Positions 50,301 to 61,780 of a stretch of DNA of 64,000 bases are shown one piece after another (position 1 is the stretch's first letter; each line of letters opens with the position of its first letter). Under the pieces are notes generated by a model. That model had not been told where the DNA came from. It worked only from the letters and a program-made list of their open reading frames with translations, and did no database searches. The stretch comes from Parasponia andersonii. Lineage: Eukaryota > Streptophyta > Magnoliopsida > Rosales > Cannabaceae. The stretch lies in contig JXTB01000421.1 of assembly GCA_002914805.1 (NCBI GenBank), forward strand, positions 67,166 through 131,165, read 5' to 3'. The translations under genes and the position numbers were made by a program.

Positions 50301-52806
50301 TCTCTAGTGCGAACCTTCGGCGTTTCTGCCTGACTGAAGGGAAATTGGGATCTATATTTAGCCGGTGGTAGGTGTGTGCGGGGTCTATCCTGGGCATGTT
50401 GTCGTGGGACCACACGAAGACGTCCTCGTTCCACTTCAGGTTTCCTAACATTTCGTTCCTTTGCTCCTCGGGTAATAAGGCTCCGATTAGAACCACCTTC
50501 GCCAGTTTTGCCTCTTTCAAAGGGACTGCTACCAGCTCCTCGATCGTGGATTCTGGACCGTCAGACTCCTCTTCGATTCGCCTCATGTACGCTGGCAGGC
50601 GGTCCTTTAATTGCTATTCGTCCCCAGTCGCGGCGCTTGCATTCGCATCGGCTCCCTTCAGGGCGGTTGAAAAGCACTTCCTTGCGGAGGCCTGGTCTCC
50701 TTTGATGTCTATCGTATAGGTACCATCCTTTGATAGATATCTTAAGACCTGGTGGAGGGTGGAAGCGACCCCATGCATGGCGTAGATCCATCCCCTTCCC
50801 ATGACAACGTTGAAGGAGGATTGGCAGTCAATGACGACGAAGTCTACGTCCAAGCATCTCTCAGTAGCGCAGACATTCAGGGTCACGACGCCCAAGGGGC
50901 AGACCTTAGTACTGTCGAAAGCGAACAGCGGTTGACAGGTTGGCCTGAGTGTGCTTCGATCCAAGCCCATATTTTCAAATATGCTAAGGAACAGGATATC
51001 GACGATGCTTCCATCATCGACCAGGACCCTTCCGACCAACACGGAGCAGATCTGCAGTTTAATCACCAAGGGGTCGTTATGAGGCAGGCACACCGTAGTT
51101 AAATCTTGCTGGGTGAAAACGATGGGGGCTGCAGAGGTGCGACTCTCTCCCGACATCAAATGATAGACGGAATGGCCCATCCCCCTCAGGCGCTTCACTA
51201 CTCTTTCAGCTCTTTTGAGGCTTTTTTCCTTCTCTTCTTGCTCCTGGGTCGGCTCTGGCCTGCCCACGATGGTCGGCACTATCCTCAGGGTCTACTCTCC
51301 TGACCCAGAAGCTTGGGTCTGCTTCCCTTCTTCAGGCCTGGTGATGTCTTCCAGCGGCTGGGTTCCACCGGTTTTCACATACTGTTTCAACCTGTCAGCG
51401 TGGATCGCCATCATGACCTGTGCGTAGAGGTTGCAACAATGGACCGTGTCGTGTCTGAAGTCTTTGTGAAACTGGCAATACCTATTCCTATTCTTCATAT
51501 GCTCAGGGACGCCAGATTTGGGCGGGTCTTTGAAAATGCCCATGTCCTTGCTTTGGAGGTAGATCACGTCGATTGGCATGTTAAGCTCATACTTTAGCAG
51601 AGGGTCGCGGGACGCCTTCCTCCTCTTGCCATCTTCCTGACTGCTTCGAATGGGGGCTTCCTGTTTCAAAGTCGCCCCTTGGTCTGACGAGGGCCTCTTT
51701 ACCTCTTGCGGAGCCAGGGGTTGTGCTGGCATCGTTGTTATTGCGGCGGATGTCTTGAGCGCCTTCTGGTGGCTTTCCAGTACCCTGAATACTCCTTCTG
51801 ATTTTGCCTGGACGTCTGCCATATCATACGGGAGATTCAAAAAGAGGTGGTCCAATAGCATTGATCCTGGCTGCAGGCTCCTGACAAATGATCCCGCAGC
51901 TTAGACCGAGTCTGCGTTATGGACTAGAGACATTACCTCGAGAAAATGCGACAAGTAGTCTCGTGGGGACTCATCTACAGCCTGCTCCAACCGGTCAAGG
52001 TCTCGCATGATTTTTTGCTGTCTCCGGACACCTGTGTACTGCTTTAGGAAAAGTTTGCCGAAATCTTCGAACTCGTTTATGGATTTTTCTGGGAGCTGTC
52101 TGAACCATAGCAGGGCTGGTCCTGCCAGAGTCATAGAGAAGACTTTACAGGTCACGGCCTCGTCCCTGGTTTCCAAGGCCATCTTCTATTGGAAGTGGTA
52201 TATGTGATCGAGGAGATCGGTTTTCCCCTTGAACGGCTTGAAGGTCGGGGTCGTGAAGTCCCTCGGCCTGAGCTCCATCTAGATCCAGTCGGCGAAGGCC
52301 GTCCGGTTGATCCCTTGCACCGTTTGCTCTGCCAGATCGTCGAGAGTCGGGCTGTGATAGGTCCCGAGTCTCTAACCCAACTCTGCCATCATCTCTTGCT
52401 TCCAGTCGGGAGGCATACATCCTGGGCTTCCATGGGGTCTTCCGCCCATCGGCCCCCTGGCCTGGAGGGGTCTCGATTGGCTTTGCCGCACCCCCTGCAT
52501 CCGCAATCCGGATGGGGCGGGAACTTCTCCTCGCGGTTGGCTTCTAAATTTTTGTTGGACTTCTTCGTTAAAATCTTCTCTCTGCTGGCTTCTGTCTTCA
52601 CTCGCCAGCAACCCTTCGAGGCAGGCGTTATCTGTGCATACCTCCACGACTTCATCCCTCAAACTCAGTACGGCCTCGTGGGTCATCTCTGTCTTCCGGT
52701 TCGATTCTGTTAGGGTGGCGAGCATCTGATCCAGCTTCTGCTCCAGGTCTGGTCGTGCTTCTCGAGAGCTCCCTTCAGCGTCGGGACGTGTGCTCCTGGT
52801 TGTCAT
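47322..52806 (-). other. Gag-pol region of the Tat-like element
   Basis: From right to left: gag (52806-51290, with LAGPALLWFRQLP and FLKQYTGVRRQ of the retrotransposon gag domain), protease (about 51280-50615), reverse transcriptase (50586-49459, with RMPFGLKNAGTTYQRFMN and an IDDMVM catalytic box), RNase H (about 49440-48600) and integrase (48579-47322, with an H2C2 zinc-finger region HEGVCGNHFGGH...CDKCQRF and a core including HADHGTQF). It is broken in several places and cannot be active as it stands. Confidence 0.85.
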
Positions 52807-52919
52807 CCTCGAGGGTGCTATCCAACGTTGTATGGCCTTTTGTTCGTGGAGAGCGCGATCGTGAGTTTCCCACTCTTTTTCTCACGCTCAACTGTTGTTT
52901 CCCACAAACGGCGCCAAAC

Positions 52920-53747
52920 TGTTGGAGCAGTTTCTCATCAGCCGTCCACGTGTCTCTGAACCGCTGATGCTGTACTCCCCAATTGTCCACGTGTCCTCAC
53001 TTTCTCAAAGTATTCTGATCTCCAAGCAGGATCGGAGAGGCGGGGTGGCCACCTGCAAAGACTCTCTGATGCTTAAGTCAATGGTCTATCTTTTATTCAG
53101 GGTAGCAAGGATTTAGTTCTATATGAGTATATGTTTGTTTCTTGCTCATAAGCTTTTTTATGTACTTCTCTTTTTAAGCGTACATGCCCCTTTCGGGAAC
53201 GCATGGCTCATGTATATATAGTCCTGAGATTCTGAATCATCCGGATCTCAATCTCAGGACTGAGTACCTTTTTCCTCAAAGTATTTTCCAGAGGTCACGG
53301 GCTGAGATTACCGTGATCACCTCTGTATCGCTGTAGCCTGGTTTCCGCCGCCTCCTATGGCTTGAATCTGTCAGGGGTGAGATTTGATCAAATCGTCATT
53401 CTGTCAGGACGGCTTGCCCTCTACGCTCGCCTGCCCAATATCGCATTAAATGCTCTGTCTGGGTCTGGAGTTGTGAGTTGCTTTCCATCGTATTTTGGTG
53501 GAAGACCCTTGGGGCTTCCGACCCCCCAGCTGTCGAGGTAAGGGTCTGACTGGGCTGAGTCTGTCTAGGGTCTGTGATGAGCTCGGCCCTAACCTCGGAC
53601 AGCCCAACGACCGATTGTGAAATCACGTGTGACCTGCGTGGTCTTTAGCTAATCACTCTCGACACCCGTCGGACGGTGGACCCCGTTTGTGACCTGTTCT
53701 GCCACTTAATCATCCACATGGTGTATGATTTGAGAACGGGTCTCACA
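52920..53747 (-). repeat. 5' LTR of the Tat-like element
   Basis: It is the same length as the other LTR (828 bp), starting TGTTGGAGCAG and ending GGTCTCACA on the plus strand. The primer site abuts its left edge. The GGAGC target repeat follows. Confidence 0.88.
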
Positions 53748-53752
53748 GGAGC

Positions 53753-54391
53753 TAATTTATATCCATAAATATTTGTGTGTGACCTTTGACGCTCTTTCGG
53801 TAACTTGTAAAACTTCCCAATATATATATGCTAAGCAGCACCCCTTGCAACAATTCCATATATTGAACTTTCCTTCCGCACGCTACGTTCACAAAGTTGT
53901 TTATTTCATCCGTAATATCATACTTCTTTCAAATTCAATCAATTAAGTACATCAAGCACATCCTTTTTCAGATTATTTATTGGGAACAATGGATGATTTC
54001 TCTAAAATGTTGAGGCTTGATGATTAAAACAGTACAAATCGTCCAATCCGAAGTAATATGTATTTACATATTACAATGCCAAAGCAGCCAAAAGCAATTC
54101 CTCACCCTAATTAAGAAGAACTAAATTGTGACAATGCATATACACATTCATAATCTTTTGCAATTACGAGCAAAATATATATATATATATTTTGTATTTT
54201 CCTAAAGAAATTCAACTATATAACAACATATAGGAAACTCAATGTTTATGCGACAAAAACACAAGCGCTAACCAGTCAGAGCGTGTTAAGAAGCTATTGA
54301 AATTAAAAGCAATAAATAATGAATTGAAACGATTAAGTGCATTAAAAATGGAATAATTGAAGATATAATTATTGTTACAAGTAAAAATGAT
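53753..54391. other. AT-rich host DNA downstream of the RING gene
   Basis: No gene is seen. It includes an AT run near 54176-54192. Confidence 0.4.
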
Positions 54392-54462
54392 GACTGCCTC
54401 GCTAAAATCTTGCCAAGCAAAACCCGCTGGGACAAAAACTTGCTGAGGGAAAGAGTGCAGTC
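54392..54462. other. Short conserved motif with complementary ends, copy 2
   Basis: It begins GACTGCCTCGCTAAAA, contains CTGGGACAAAAAC, and ends AAAGAGTGCAGTC. The terminal GACTGC and GCAGTC are perfectly complementary. It is homologous to 8343-8415 and lies in the 3' flank of the intact RING gene. Confidence 0.4.
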
Positions 54463-55236
54463 TAAATACTATATTACATACATTTTACATCCAAAGATGA
54501 AGGATACTATAGTCACATAAGCTTGAGCATCCTAACTAGCACCAATTGAATTGGTTGAAGGCCTTCATGATTAGGACAGAGATGAGAAGTAGAAGAGCTC
54601 GACGTTCTTGCTGCACTACATCAAAAGGTCTTTTCTGGTCCTTGAAACCTAGATCTCGCGCGTAGTCATGTCCTGTGTTGACAATGATTTTTTGTGAGCC
54701 ACATAATAATAAGCATGCGTTCACCTTGCCTGTGCACCGTACGTACGTATTATACGATTATTGAAGCACGTTTAGGGACGTTGTAGTTCTACTCGATCCT
54801 CCTACAAACAAACAGTACGTCAACATCACCTTCTTTGGCTTCAAAACTGACTTGTCTTATCTCCTCCATTATATTCCTGTTTTAATCAAAAGAAAAAGAA
54901 GAGATATATTAGCACTAATTTTCTTTTGAAAAAGGTGTCAGCTTAGCGAGAGATGCAACTAAGCATTATTGCACAATGACTAAACTAATTAAAGCCTTTA
55001 GAAAAGAAACATATATGAATGTATATAGGTATATATATATTTATATATGTAAGACAAAGATAGAGGCGTATTGGTGTACGCGACGGTCTTATTATAGTAA
55101 AGATCAAGAAAATTAAGATCGATGCAGTGATGATCAGGAACACAAAATATATACATATATAGTTTCGGATCAAGAAAGAAACATACAATTAAGATATAGT
55201 ATTGGAAGAGTACTTACGTGCATGGCCAATAATTGA
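54463..55236 (-). other. 3' flank of the RING-H2 gene
   Basis: Part of it (about 54570-55020) is homologous to 8755-9160, which marks a duplicated unit. It contains short TA tracts near 55030. No further gene is supported. Confidence 0.5.
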
Positions 55237-55947
55237 TCAAGGTCGATCAATAGTTGGCATAGCGTAACGACACAAAGGGCACATGTGACTAGTCTTCAGC
55301 CATTCTTCAATACAATTTTTGTGATAAACATGCGAGCATGGCATTTTCACCAACTTCTGAGCACGATCATCACCAATATTGTGATCAAATGAAAACTCTT
55401 CCAAACAAATACTGCATTGATGCTGCCGATCTTGAACACCCAGAATACTCTCAATATGCACCTCCTTTAGCGCCTCGATGGACGATTTAGTCGCCGTGAC
55501 AGCCCTCATCTCAGCCGATTCCCTCAAGGCCCGGTCCATCTCTTCTTGGTCATCATACGGTGTCACGGCATTAATGTCAAGAAAGACGTCAATTGTCATA
55601 GAGCCAGCTAATTCCTTTGCCCTCTCTGCAGCAAAGGCAGCCAGTTGCGATGCCAAGTACGCCGCGGTGTCAGGCGACACGACCCCCATCCTGAAGATCA
55701 TCTCCCGAGCCATGACATTAGGGAGCGAGAAGAACTCGTGACAGGGCACGACCAACTCTTCTTGGTACGTTGTGGACACGAGTGGGTCGTGTGGTATTCG
55801 AGTTTCTTGGAGGTCAATCAATGTACGTGTGTGGGTAAAGTTCAAGTGGAAGACAAAAGATTTGAATCCAACAAGGCGTTCGTCATTGTCCAGCTCGATA
55901 CAACCTATTTGGTACTCGTAGGTAGTGTCGAGCAGCGCAGCAGCCAT
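55237..55947 (-). CDS. RING-H2 finger protein, probable E3 ubiquitin ligase
   Basis: This intronless gene encodes 236 residues and starts at an ATG (MAAALLDTTYEYQIG). The C-terminal RING-H2 ligands are all present: C178-x2-C181, C204-x-H206-x2-H209-x2-C212 and C223-x2-C226, with the W216 that often contacts an E2 enzyme. The first 170 residues have no domain I recognise and no membrane segment or signal peptide. Residues 100-165 are helical-looking and charged (FAAERAKELAG, SSIEALKEV). By family it should transfer ubiquitin from an E2 to a substrate, probably in the cytosol or nucleus; the target is unknown. It resembles small plant RING ligases of the MPSR1/RING1-like type. A dead paralogue lies at 26575-27230 and more of its downstream flank at 8343-9388. 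The gene looks intact. Confidence 0.88.
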   Translation of the reverse strand: MAAALLDTTYEYQIGCIELDNDERLVGFKSFVFHLNFTHTRTLIDLQETRIPHDPLVSTTYQEELVVPCHEFFSLPNVMAREMIFRMGVVSPDTAAYLASQLAAFAAERAKELAGSMTIDVFLDINAVTPYDDQEEMDRALRESAEMRAVTATKSSIEALKEVHIESILGVQDRQHQCSICLEEFSFDHNIGDDRAQKLVKMPCSHVYHKNCIEEWLKTSHMCPLCRYAMPTIDRP

Positions 55948-56522
55948 GTAATTATAGTTTCAGAGAATATCTTGACTGACAAATATGGTTCTTGGATGAG
56001 AGTAATTCTTGAATGGAAAAAGAGGAACAGAAAGGGTTTTTAAATATCAAGGCCGTGTCGGTTTATACCTTGGTGGTATTCCTACTAGAACTAGTACTTC
56101 CATCTTATGTTATTTTGAATTTTTTTATTTTTTTTAATCTCGTTTATCATCATATATTTTTACACGTGATACGTTTCTAATTAGACTTTTGGGATACGTC
56201 TGTAACCAAAAAACACTGATAATAAAAAGAGTAACTAAAATCAAATAAGATAAACCAAAGAGGAAGCAGAATATTTTTACGCTTCACCTATTTCAAATAT
56301 ACATATATATGCGCATTAGACACAGGGATAAGAAAATAAAACTTAGATGTTTGCAAGTAATACACTAATAATTGAGCATTGCTCTCAGTAAGTCTATCAA
56401 ATGCACAAGACTATTGAACTATAAGTTCGATACATCGGTTCTCCAAACCTCAAACAAGTCACCAGTAAATACGTTCGAGCTAGTTTCTATGTACATATAA
56501 CCGCAGAAACTCCTCTGTTAAG
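55948..56522. other. Spacer between the RING and BTB genes
   Basis: The first 100 bases are the RING gene's 5' flank, with a TATA-like TATTTAAAAA on the minus strand near 56038-56047. The rest is AT-rich and includes the 3' UTR of the BTB gene. No other gene is seen. Confidence 0.5.
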
Positions 56523-59010
56523 TCAAACAGGCTTCCAAACTGTAAGCACCTCTTGAAACATCTCCATCATAAGTTCCCTGTCCGCATGCCTGACAAAGTC
56601 GTTTATTTCCTCTCTGATATCGTATATCTTGCCAAACTCAAACAAGTACATCAAGCACCCTTTCTTCAGCTTGTTCAGCTGGTACAACCAAGCTTCTTCC
56701 AGCCTCTTAAGGACATTACTAGAGTTGATGTCTTCCATGAGACTCTCCTCGCAAGCATCTTTTAGGTCCGCAATATCGTACTTGTTCGCTGCTCCGAGAA
56801 GAGCCAAACGGTGCTCCCAGAAGTCCTCTTGTTTAATGGTTCCATACAAATAACTGAGAAGGGCAGTACAAGAATTAATTGACATGTCTTCTATGTGGAT
56901 CATGGAGTACTCTTTCTCCATGAGGTTGTGATGAAACATGCTCTGGAACACGGGAGAACTTGCAGACAAAATTGCCTTGTGAGCTCTTAAAGTGCCACCT
57001 GCAGTGTGGATGGTAACATCAGCATGGATTGATTCATCAAGCATCCTAGAGAGGCATCGTAGAGTGCTCTGTGTTGATATAGACTGCATTGTTCCGTCGA
57101 TAGGCCATATGGAACTAGCTTCCCTACCCTGATTTAAGAACACCGAGTAAGTTTGCATGCAATTTAAAGCAATAATAATATAATGAACAGTTGCATCATT
57201 ACATTATCAACTAATAGCAAGGCATTTTGTTTGACAAAAAGGTGTGCTTTAACGTACATTGTATTGATCCTCAATGAAGAAAATAAATAATAATTGATGC
57301 ATCATAACTCAAACTCTAAATGAAATTCCTGCGGATCCTCGAAATACATATCATAATACATGCATTCACAGGTAAAATAACTTCCCAGCAGAGTAGAGAG
57401 AGAACATTATATATGAGTCCATTCTTGCATATTTAAAACAAAGAAGAAAAGACGTTCAACAGCACCCATGTAAAACTAACTCAAAAATACTTTTACAAAA
57501 GGAACTAACATTTACAGAGCATATCTTCAAATCCAGAAACTCAACATCAATGATAAATCGACCAACAAAGGTAGAATCCACAGGCCAGACAAAGTCTTCA
57601 CAAGTGCGAAGAAGCCTCTCATGAACTGCATTTCAACCAATAAATATTCACAAGAATCATTCAGTGTTTCTTCTTGCATTTGAAAATATAAGTATCACAA
57701 CGGAACTTAAGTCATTTAAGCTGAAGGAGATTACAACATCTGATCCAACTAATTAAAAGAACAAAAGCAATTTGCCATGTTGCAATGGTTGTGCTTCCCT
57801 ACATTCCAGCTAGGGATCCACTAGTCGAATGTATTGCATGAGAACACAGCACCGAGTTGTAGCAACAACTTTTAGGTTCAAATGAAGAATTCAAATTGAT
57901 ATGTGGTTGTAATTTAAAAAAAAAAAAAAAAAAAAAACGTATCAGAACCAAGATTGCCATGCTTTACAAATAAATATTGCAAAAAAGAAACATCAGATGA
58001 CAAAATATTACAGACCTATTCTATGTTGACAGAGAGTTCAACCTGTTACTCCTAAACAATGAACTTGAAATAGAAAATCATCAAATCAGCTAATTTACCA
58101 ACCGAAGAATAATAGGCACCATGCGTAGCAAACAACTAACATGCAACATCTTATGGCATTGCAAAAATTAGGTGCCGATTCTACATTAAATTGAAGAAGT
58201 AAACAAACCCCTTCTCTAAAATCCTTCCCTCTATCAATGTGAACAACAAACCATAGAGGATAGACCGTGACATAGAAGACACCATTAAAGCCTGCCGTTT
58301 CCGTCATCTTAAAACCAACGGCAAAAGGTCCACATATATATACATTCTTCCCAATAAATTTGGTTTTCCGATTCAATAAGCAGAACCCACATTCAAACTT
58401 CTAGTAAAATTCCAACAATTACAAGTCCAAGTTATTTGTTTCAAATTCCACAATAAATCATTCAAAACTCTATAATCACAAAGAACTTAAAAAAAAAATG
58501 ACCATTTTTCCCTCTTTACTTCCCCTTTCCTCTTTTCATCAAAGTTGTACTTCGGATTCTCAGAAATAACAAAAAGTCAAACATGAAACTAACTTTGAAA
58601 GACACAGTTCAAAATTCGAAGTAAAAATAAAAAATAAAAATTAAAGTGAAGGCATACTAGGAGAGATGTAAGGTCTGCGACCACTGCCAGTGTTTGATAC
58701 TCTGAGAACAAAGCGAGCAAGAGGAGGCTGTTCTTTGGATAACCGGGAAGGCTCCGGAAATAGACGAATATACATGTACCGATTCTTCTCCACCGATAAA
58801 TGCCTAAAACCCACCTCATAAATCATCATCAAAATTCAATATTTTGAGAAAAAGGAGAAGATTGAAAGAGATGGAGTGTGTGTATCAATTATCATACCAG
58901 TTCCATAATCCGACCTTAAACGGGTCGGATTTCTTGTATGAGCAGGGTCCGAAGTTCTCGATCCTCCATTGAGCTAAGCGAGAGATGGTTTCAACCCTCG
59001 AATCCGCCAT
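56523..59010 (-). CDS. BTB/POZ domain protein (At1g21780-like)
   Basis: Four minus-strand exons join in phase with GT-AG introns: 59010-58898, 58803-58658, 57625-57510 and 57128-56523. They give 326 residues, the length of Arabidopsis At1g21780, whose sequence the text follows closely. The N-terminal part (MADSRVETISRLAQWRIENFGPC..., residues 1-125) is MATH-like. The BTB/POZ domain spans about residues 145-260, with the HKAIL core at 175-179, followed by a BACK-like helical tail ending LTVWKPV. BTB proteins of this kind are substrate adaptors for CUL3 ubiquitin ligases; the substrate is unknown. Intron 2 (57626-58657) is about 1 kb and AT-rich. The start is chosen because it gives the conserved MADSR start. 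No break is seen. Confidence 0.93.
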
Positions 59011-60030
59011 AACCCAGTTTCCTTTGCAGCTCCAGCTCTGGCTTCCGCAGAAAGGGAGACGACCAGACCAGTCCAGATATGCCCCTCGGGGACTGGCTTC
59101 GACTTTAGGCTAGTTGACACTTGACACATTCAAAATGATTTTTTTTTTTTTTTTTTGGGTGTGAATGTGATGGGTTAATGTTGAATTGCGTGTCATGTGT
59201 GTGTGTTTGCTTTTTTTTTTTTTTTTTTCCTGTCATTCTTTTAATATATAGGCTCTTATAGCACAAGGTTAATAATATTAATCCCTAAACTATATTTATT
59301 GTTTCGTTTTAGCTCTCCAACTTTCAACTTATATTAATAACTTGTGAATTATATAACTTTCAACTTATATTAATAACTTGTGAATTATATAACTATTACA
59401 ATAATGATCCATTTGCACCGATGCTTTTATTACAAGCTATTAAATATTTAATAAAATTAAGTTAATATAAAGCACATAATTTATAAACTATGGTCAAGAA
59501 CGAGACTAAATTTTTAACTAACATAATAGACTACAAAGAATTGATAATTATTATAGCAATATTTTTTCTTTCGAAAATTACTAAATTTTAACATGAATGA
59601 GTCAAATACAAAATATATAGTTAGATAAATATGGCTGAGGATAAGATATTGACTCATATAAGTAAAATAATACTCATACGCTTTATTTATGACTATTTTA
59701 TTTTAAAAAACTAATAATTTGTGACAAAATGGATTATTGCTATAACAATTATATAATTTAGAGACTATTGCTAAGTTAAAAAAATTTCGGAACTAAAGTA
59801 ATACAATAAGTATAATTCAAAGATCATTATTATTATTAGCCCAATAATATAATATATATGTATGTATATATATATATGCCTAGTTCTCAAATTGTTTTTG
59901 GACAAGTTTGTCATACATATTTCTACTAATATAAATAAATCTTACCACTTGTGATTGTGATTTTTTTTTCCAATAGTTTATGAAGTCAATTTTTTTAAAG
60001 AACTTCTATCAATCAAATTTGATCTAATAT
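59011..60030. other. AT-rich intergenic stretch upstream of the BTB gene
   Basis: The first 90 bases are the GC-richer 5' UTR/promoter of the BTB gene. Then come T-runs near 59140 and 59212 and a direct duplication of about 40 bases near 59320-59395 (CAACTTATATTAATAACTTG twice). No gene is seen. Confidence 0.5.
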
Positions 60031-60031
60031 T

Positions 60032-60185
60032 TAAAAAAAAAAAAAAAAAGTGAAGACTTAACTAATGATTTTCTCTTTTACAAATAAAAGAAAATAATTC
60101 ATGCACCTTAGGAGTTGAACTCCTAACCAAATACTCAATTCTCATCCCACTCCACTCTACCCTACCTAATGAGTTAGCCCGGTGG
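60032..60185 (-). mobile_element. Possible tRNA-derived SINE
   Basis: Read on the minus strand, GGGCTAACTCATTAGGTAGGG resembles a tRNA A box and, about 55 bases on, AGGAGTTCAACTCCT resembles a B box. The sequence then runs into an AT-rich body and a T17 tract (plus-strand A-run at 60032-60049). This order fits plant SINEs. No clear target duplication was found. Confidence 0.35.
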
Positions 60186-60329
60186 AAAAAAAATATATTG
60201 TATCTCTAAAAAATAGCTTTACCACTATATTCTTTGTAGTGTTTTTATATAAAAATTTAAAATAAAGCTTGAACTACAAGTACAAATCAAGTTCTCGTTA
60301 AAAGATTTAGTGACATATATATTTTGGGA

Positions 60330-61090
60330 TTTTTTTAAAAAAAAAAAACACCCACCACCTTTAGTATTTTATAAAAACCAAAAAAAATCCAACTTTTTCA
60401 TTATATCAAATTGAACTTTTAATTTGTGTTTCTTATCAAATGAGATCGAGCCCACACATTTAGTCAAAATTAGAATGTTAGTTTGTTAATAAGACAATTT
60501 GACCCTTTAAACTCATAAAACACATATTTAAACTAATAAATATTGAAATCCATTATTCTAATCTTTCTTCTTCTTTTTTTTTTTTTTAAAAAAAAAATTT
60601 AAGTGAAAATAATAATTATTAAAGTAAAAAGAATTTCAACTATTCAAAACAATTTTTTTTAAATGACAAAANNNNNNNNNNGAGAGAATAAAAAAATTTT
60701 AAATCTCATTTTTCTTTTTTTAATCATTTTAAGTGAAAATAATAATTATTGAAACTAAAATAAGTTTACATAATTTTAAAAAATAAATGTTAAAATTAAA
60801 AATAATGACAAAAAATTTATTTTTAATCATTTTTGTTTTCACTTATATTATTTTTTAAAAGAAAAAAATAATAATTAGTTTCAATATTTATTATTTTTAA
60901 TATATGTTTTATGAGTTTAAGGGTAAAATTGTCTTTCTTAACAAATCAAAGTTCTAATTTTGATTAAGTCTATGGGCACGGATCTATTTGACAAGTAAAT
61001 ACAAATTGAATGTTGGATTTGATATAAATGAAAAGTATGGGCTTTTTTAATAAAACACTGAAGGTGGTGGATTTTTTTTATTATACATAT
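60330..61090. mobile_element. Long-inverted-repeat MITE (possibly MULE-type) with assembly gap
   Basis: The left arm (about 60335-60560) and the reverse complement of the right arm (about 60880-61085) match in order over more than 200 bases: CCACCACCTT.AGT.TTTTA, ATATCAAATT/CCAAC, CAAAATTAGAA, TTTGTTAA.AAGACAATTT.ACCC and AAACTCATAAAACA. The interior is AT-rich, has smaller inverted repeats, and holds a 10-N gap at 60672-60681. There is no transposase. Terminal A/T-runs and long arms resemble Mutator-like MITEs. The target duplication cannot be fixed in the flanking A/T runs. Confidence 0.65.
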
Positions 61091-61780
61091 ATAAATTTTA
61101 AAATTTCAACTATGATTGAGAAGTACTTTCAACATGGTAGTGCATAGTAGAAATTTAAAATTCCAACTATTTCTTTGAAAAAAATACACTTTGGAATGGA
61201 AACTCAGAAATCCAACTTTTTCTTTTAGAAAAAAAAAAATTGTGATTATACTTTGCAGGAATCTCTAAATAGGGTTTTTTTTTTCAGAATTCTGTTTTAA
61301 AAAAAAAAATTGGACCACATAAGCACATAATTATATTAAAAATCGTACTTTTTTAAACAAGCTAATTTAACTTTTGTGCTTTTTTTTTTTTTTTTGGCTG
61401 AAAAACCCCAATCGAAAGGCAAAGGCTCCCTTTTCGTAATGATCTTAAAGAATGGGAAAGAAAGGTAAAATGACAATATGATCTAAGGCTTTTTCTTAGT
61501 GAAATTCTTACCACAAAAGAAAAAGTCTCTTCTTTTGAAAATATATTGACTTCTGATAACAATATTACTGGATTTATTCCAAGCAAAAGGATTAATTTAA
61601 ATTCGATAATATATGACACTTGAATTTACACATCAAGTCATTCTATTTGGGCTTCAAGAGAGGTTGAGGCCCACTATAAGCAAACCGAACCCAAAAACGC
61701 ACTATAAAAAGGAATTTGACGTGGATGGTAGTTATTTGGACTAAATATTGAAACTTTTAGGAATGTTTTGAAACAAGGCT
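61091..61780. other. AT-rich intergenic stretch
   Basis: Several A- and T-runs; no gene or clear element. Confidence 0.4.

Larger units (their letters stand above)
40939..53747 (-). mobile_element. Ty3/gypsy element, Tat-like, with opposite-strand gene (fossil)
   Basis: Two LTRs of 828 bp are flanked by a perfect GGAGC target duplication (40934-40938 and 53748-53752). The element reads on the minus strand. The primer site (TTTGGCGCCGTTTGTGGG on the minus strand) is beside the right LTR and a G-rich polypurine tract is beside the left one. Gag-pol occupies about 52806-47322, then three tandem-repeat arrays, then a plus-strand transcription unit before the 3' LTR. This layout, with an extra gene in opposite orientation and minisatellites between integrase and 3' LTR, is known from the Tat lineage. 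Gag-pol has perhaps eight to ten breaks. The LTRs differ by about 5-10% by eye, mostly transitions. Confidence 0.88.
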
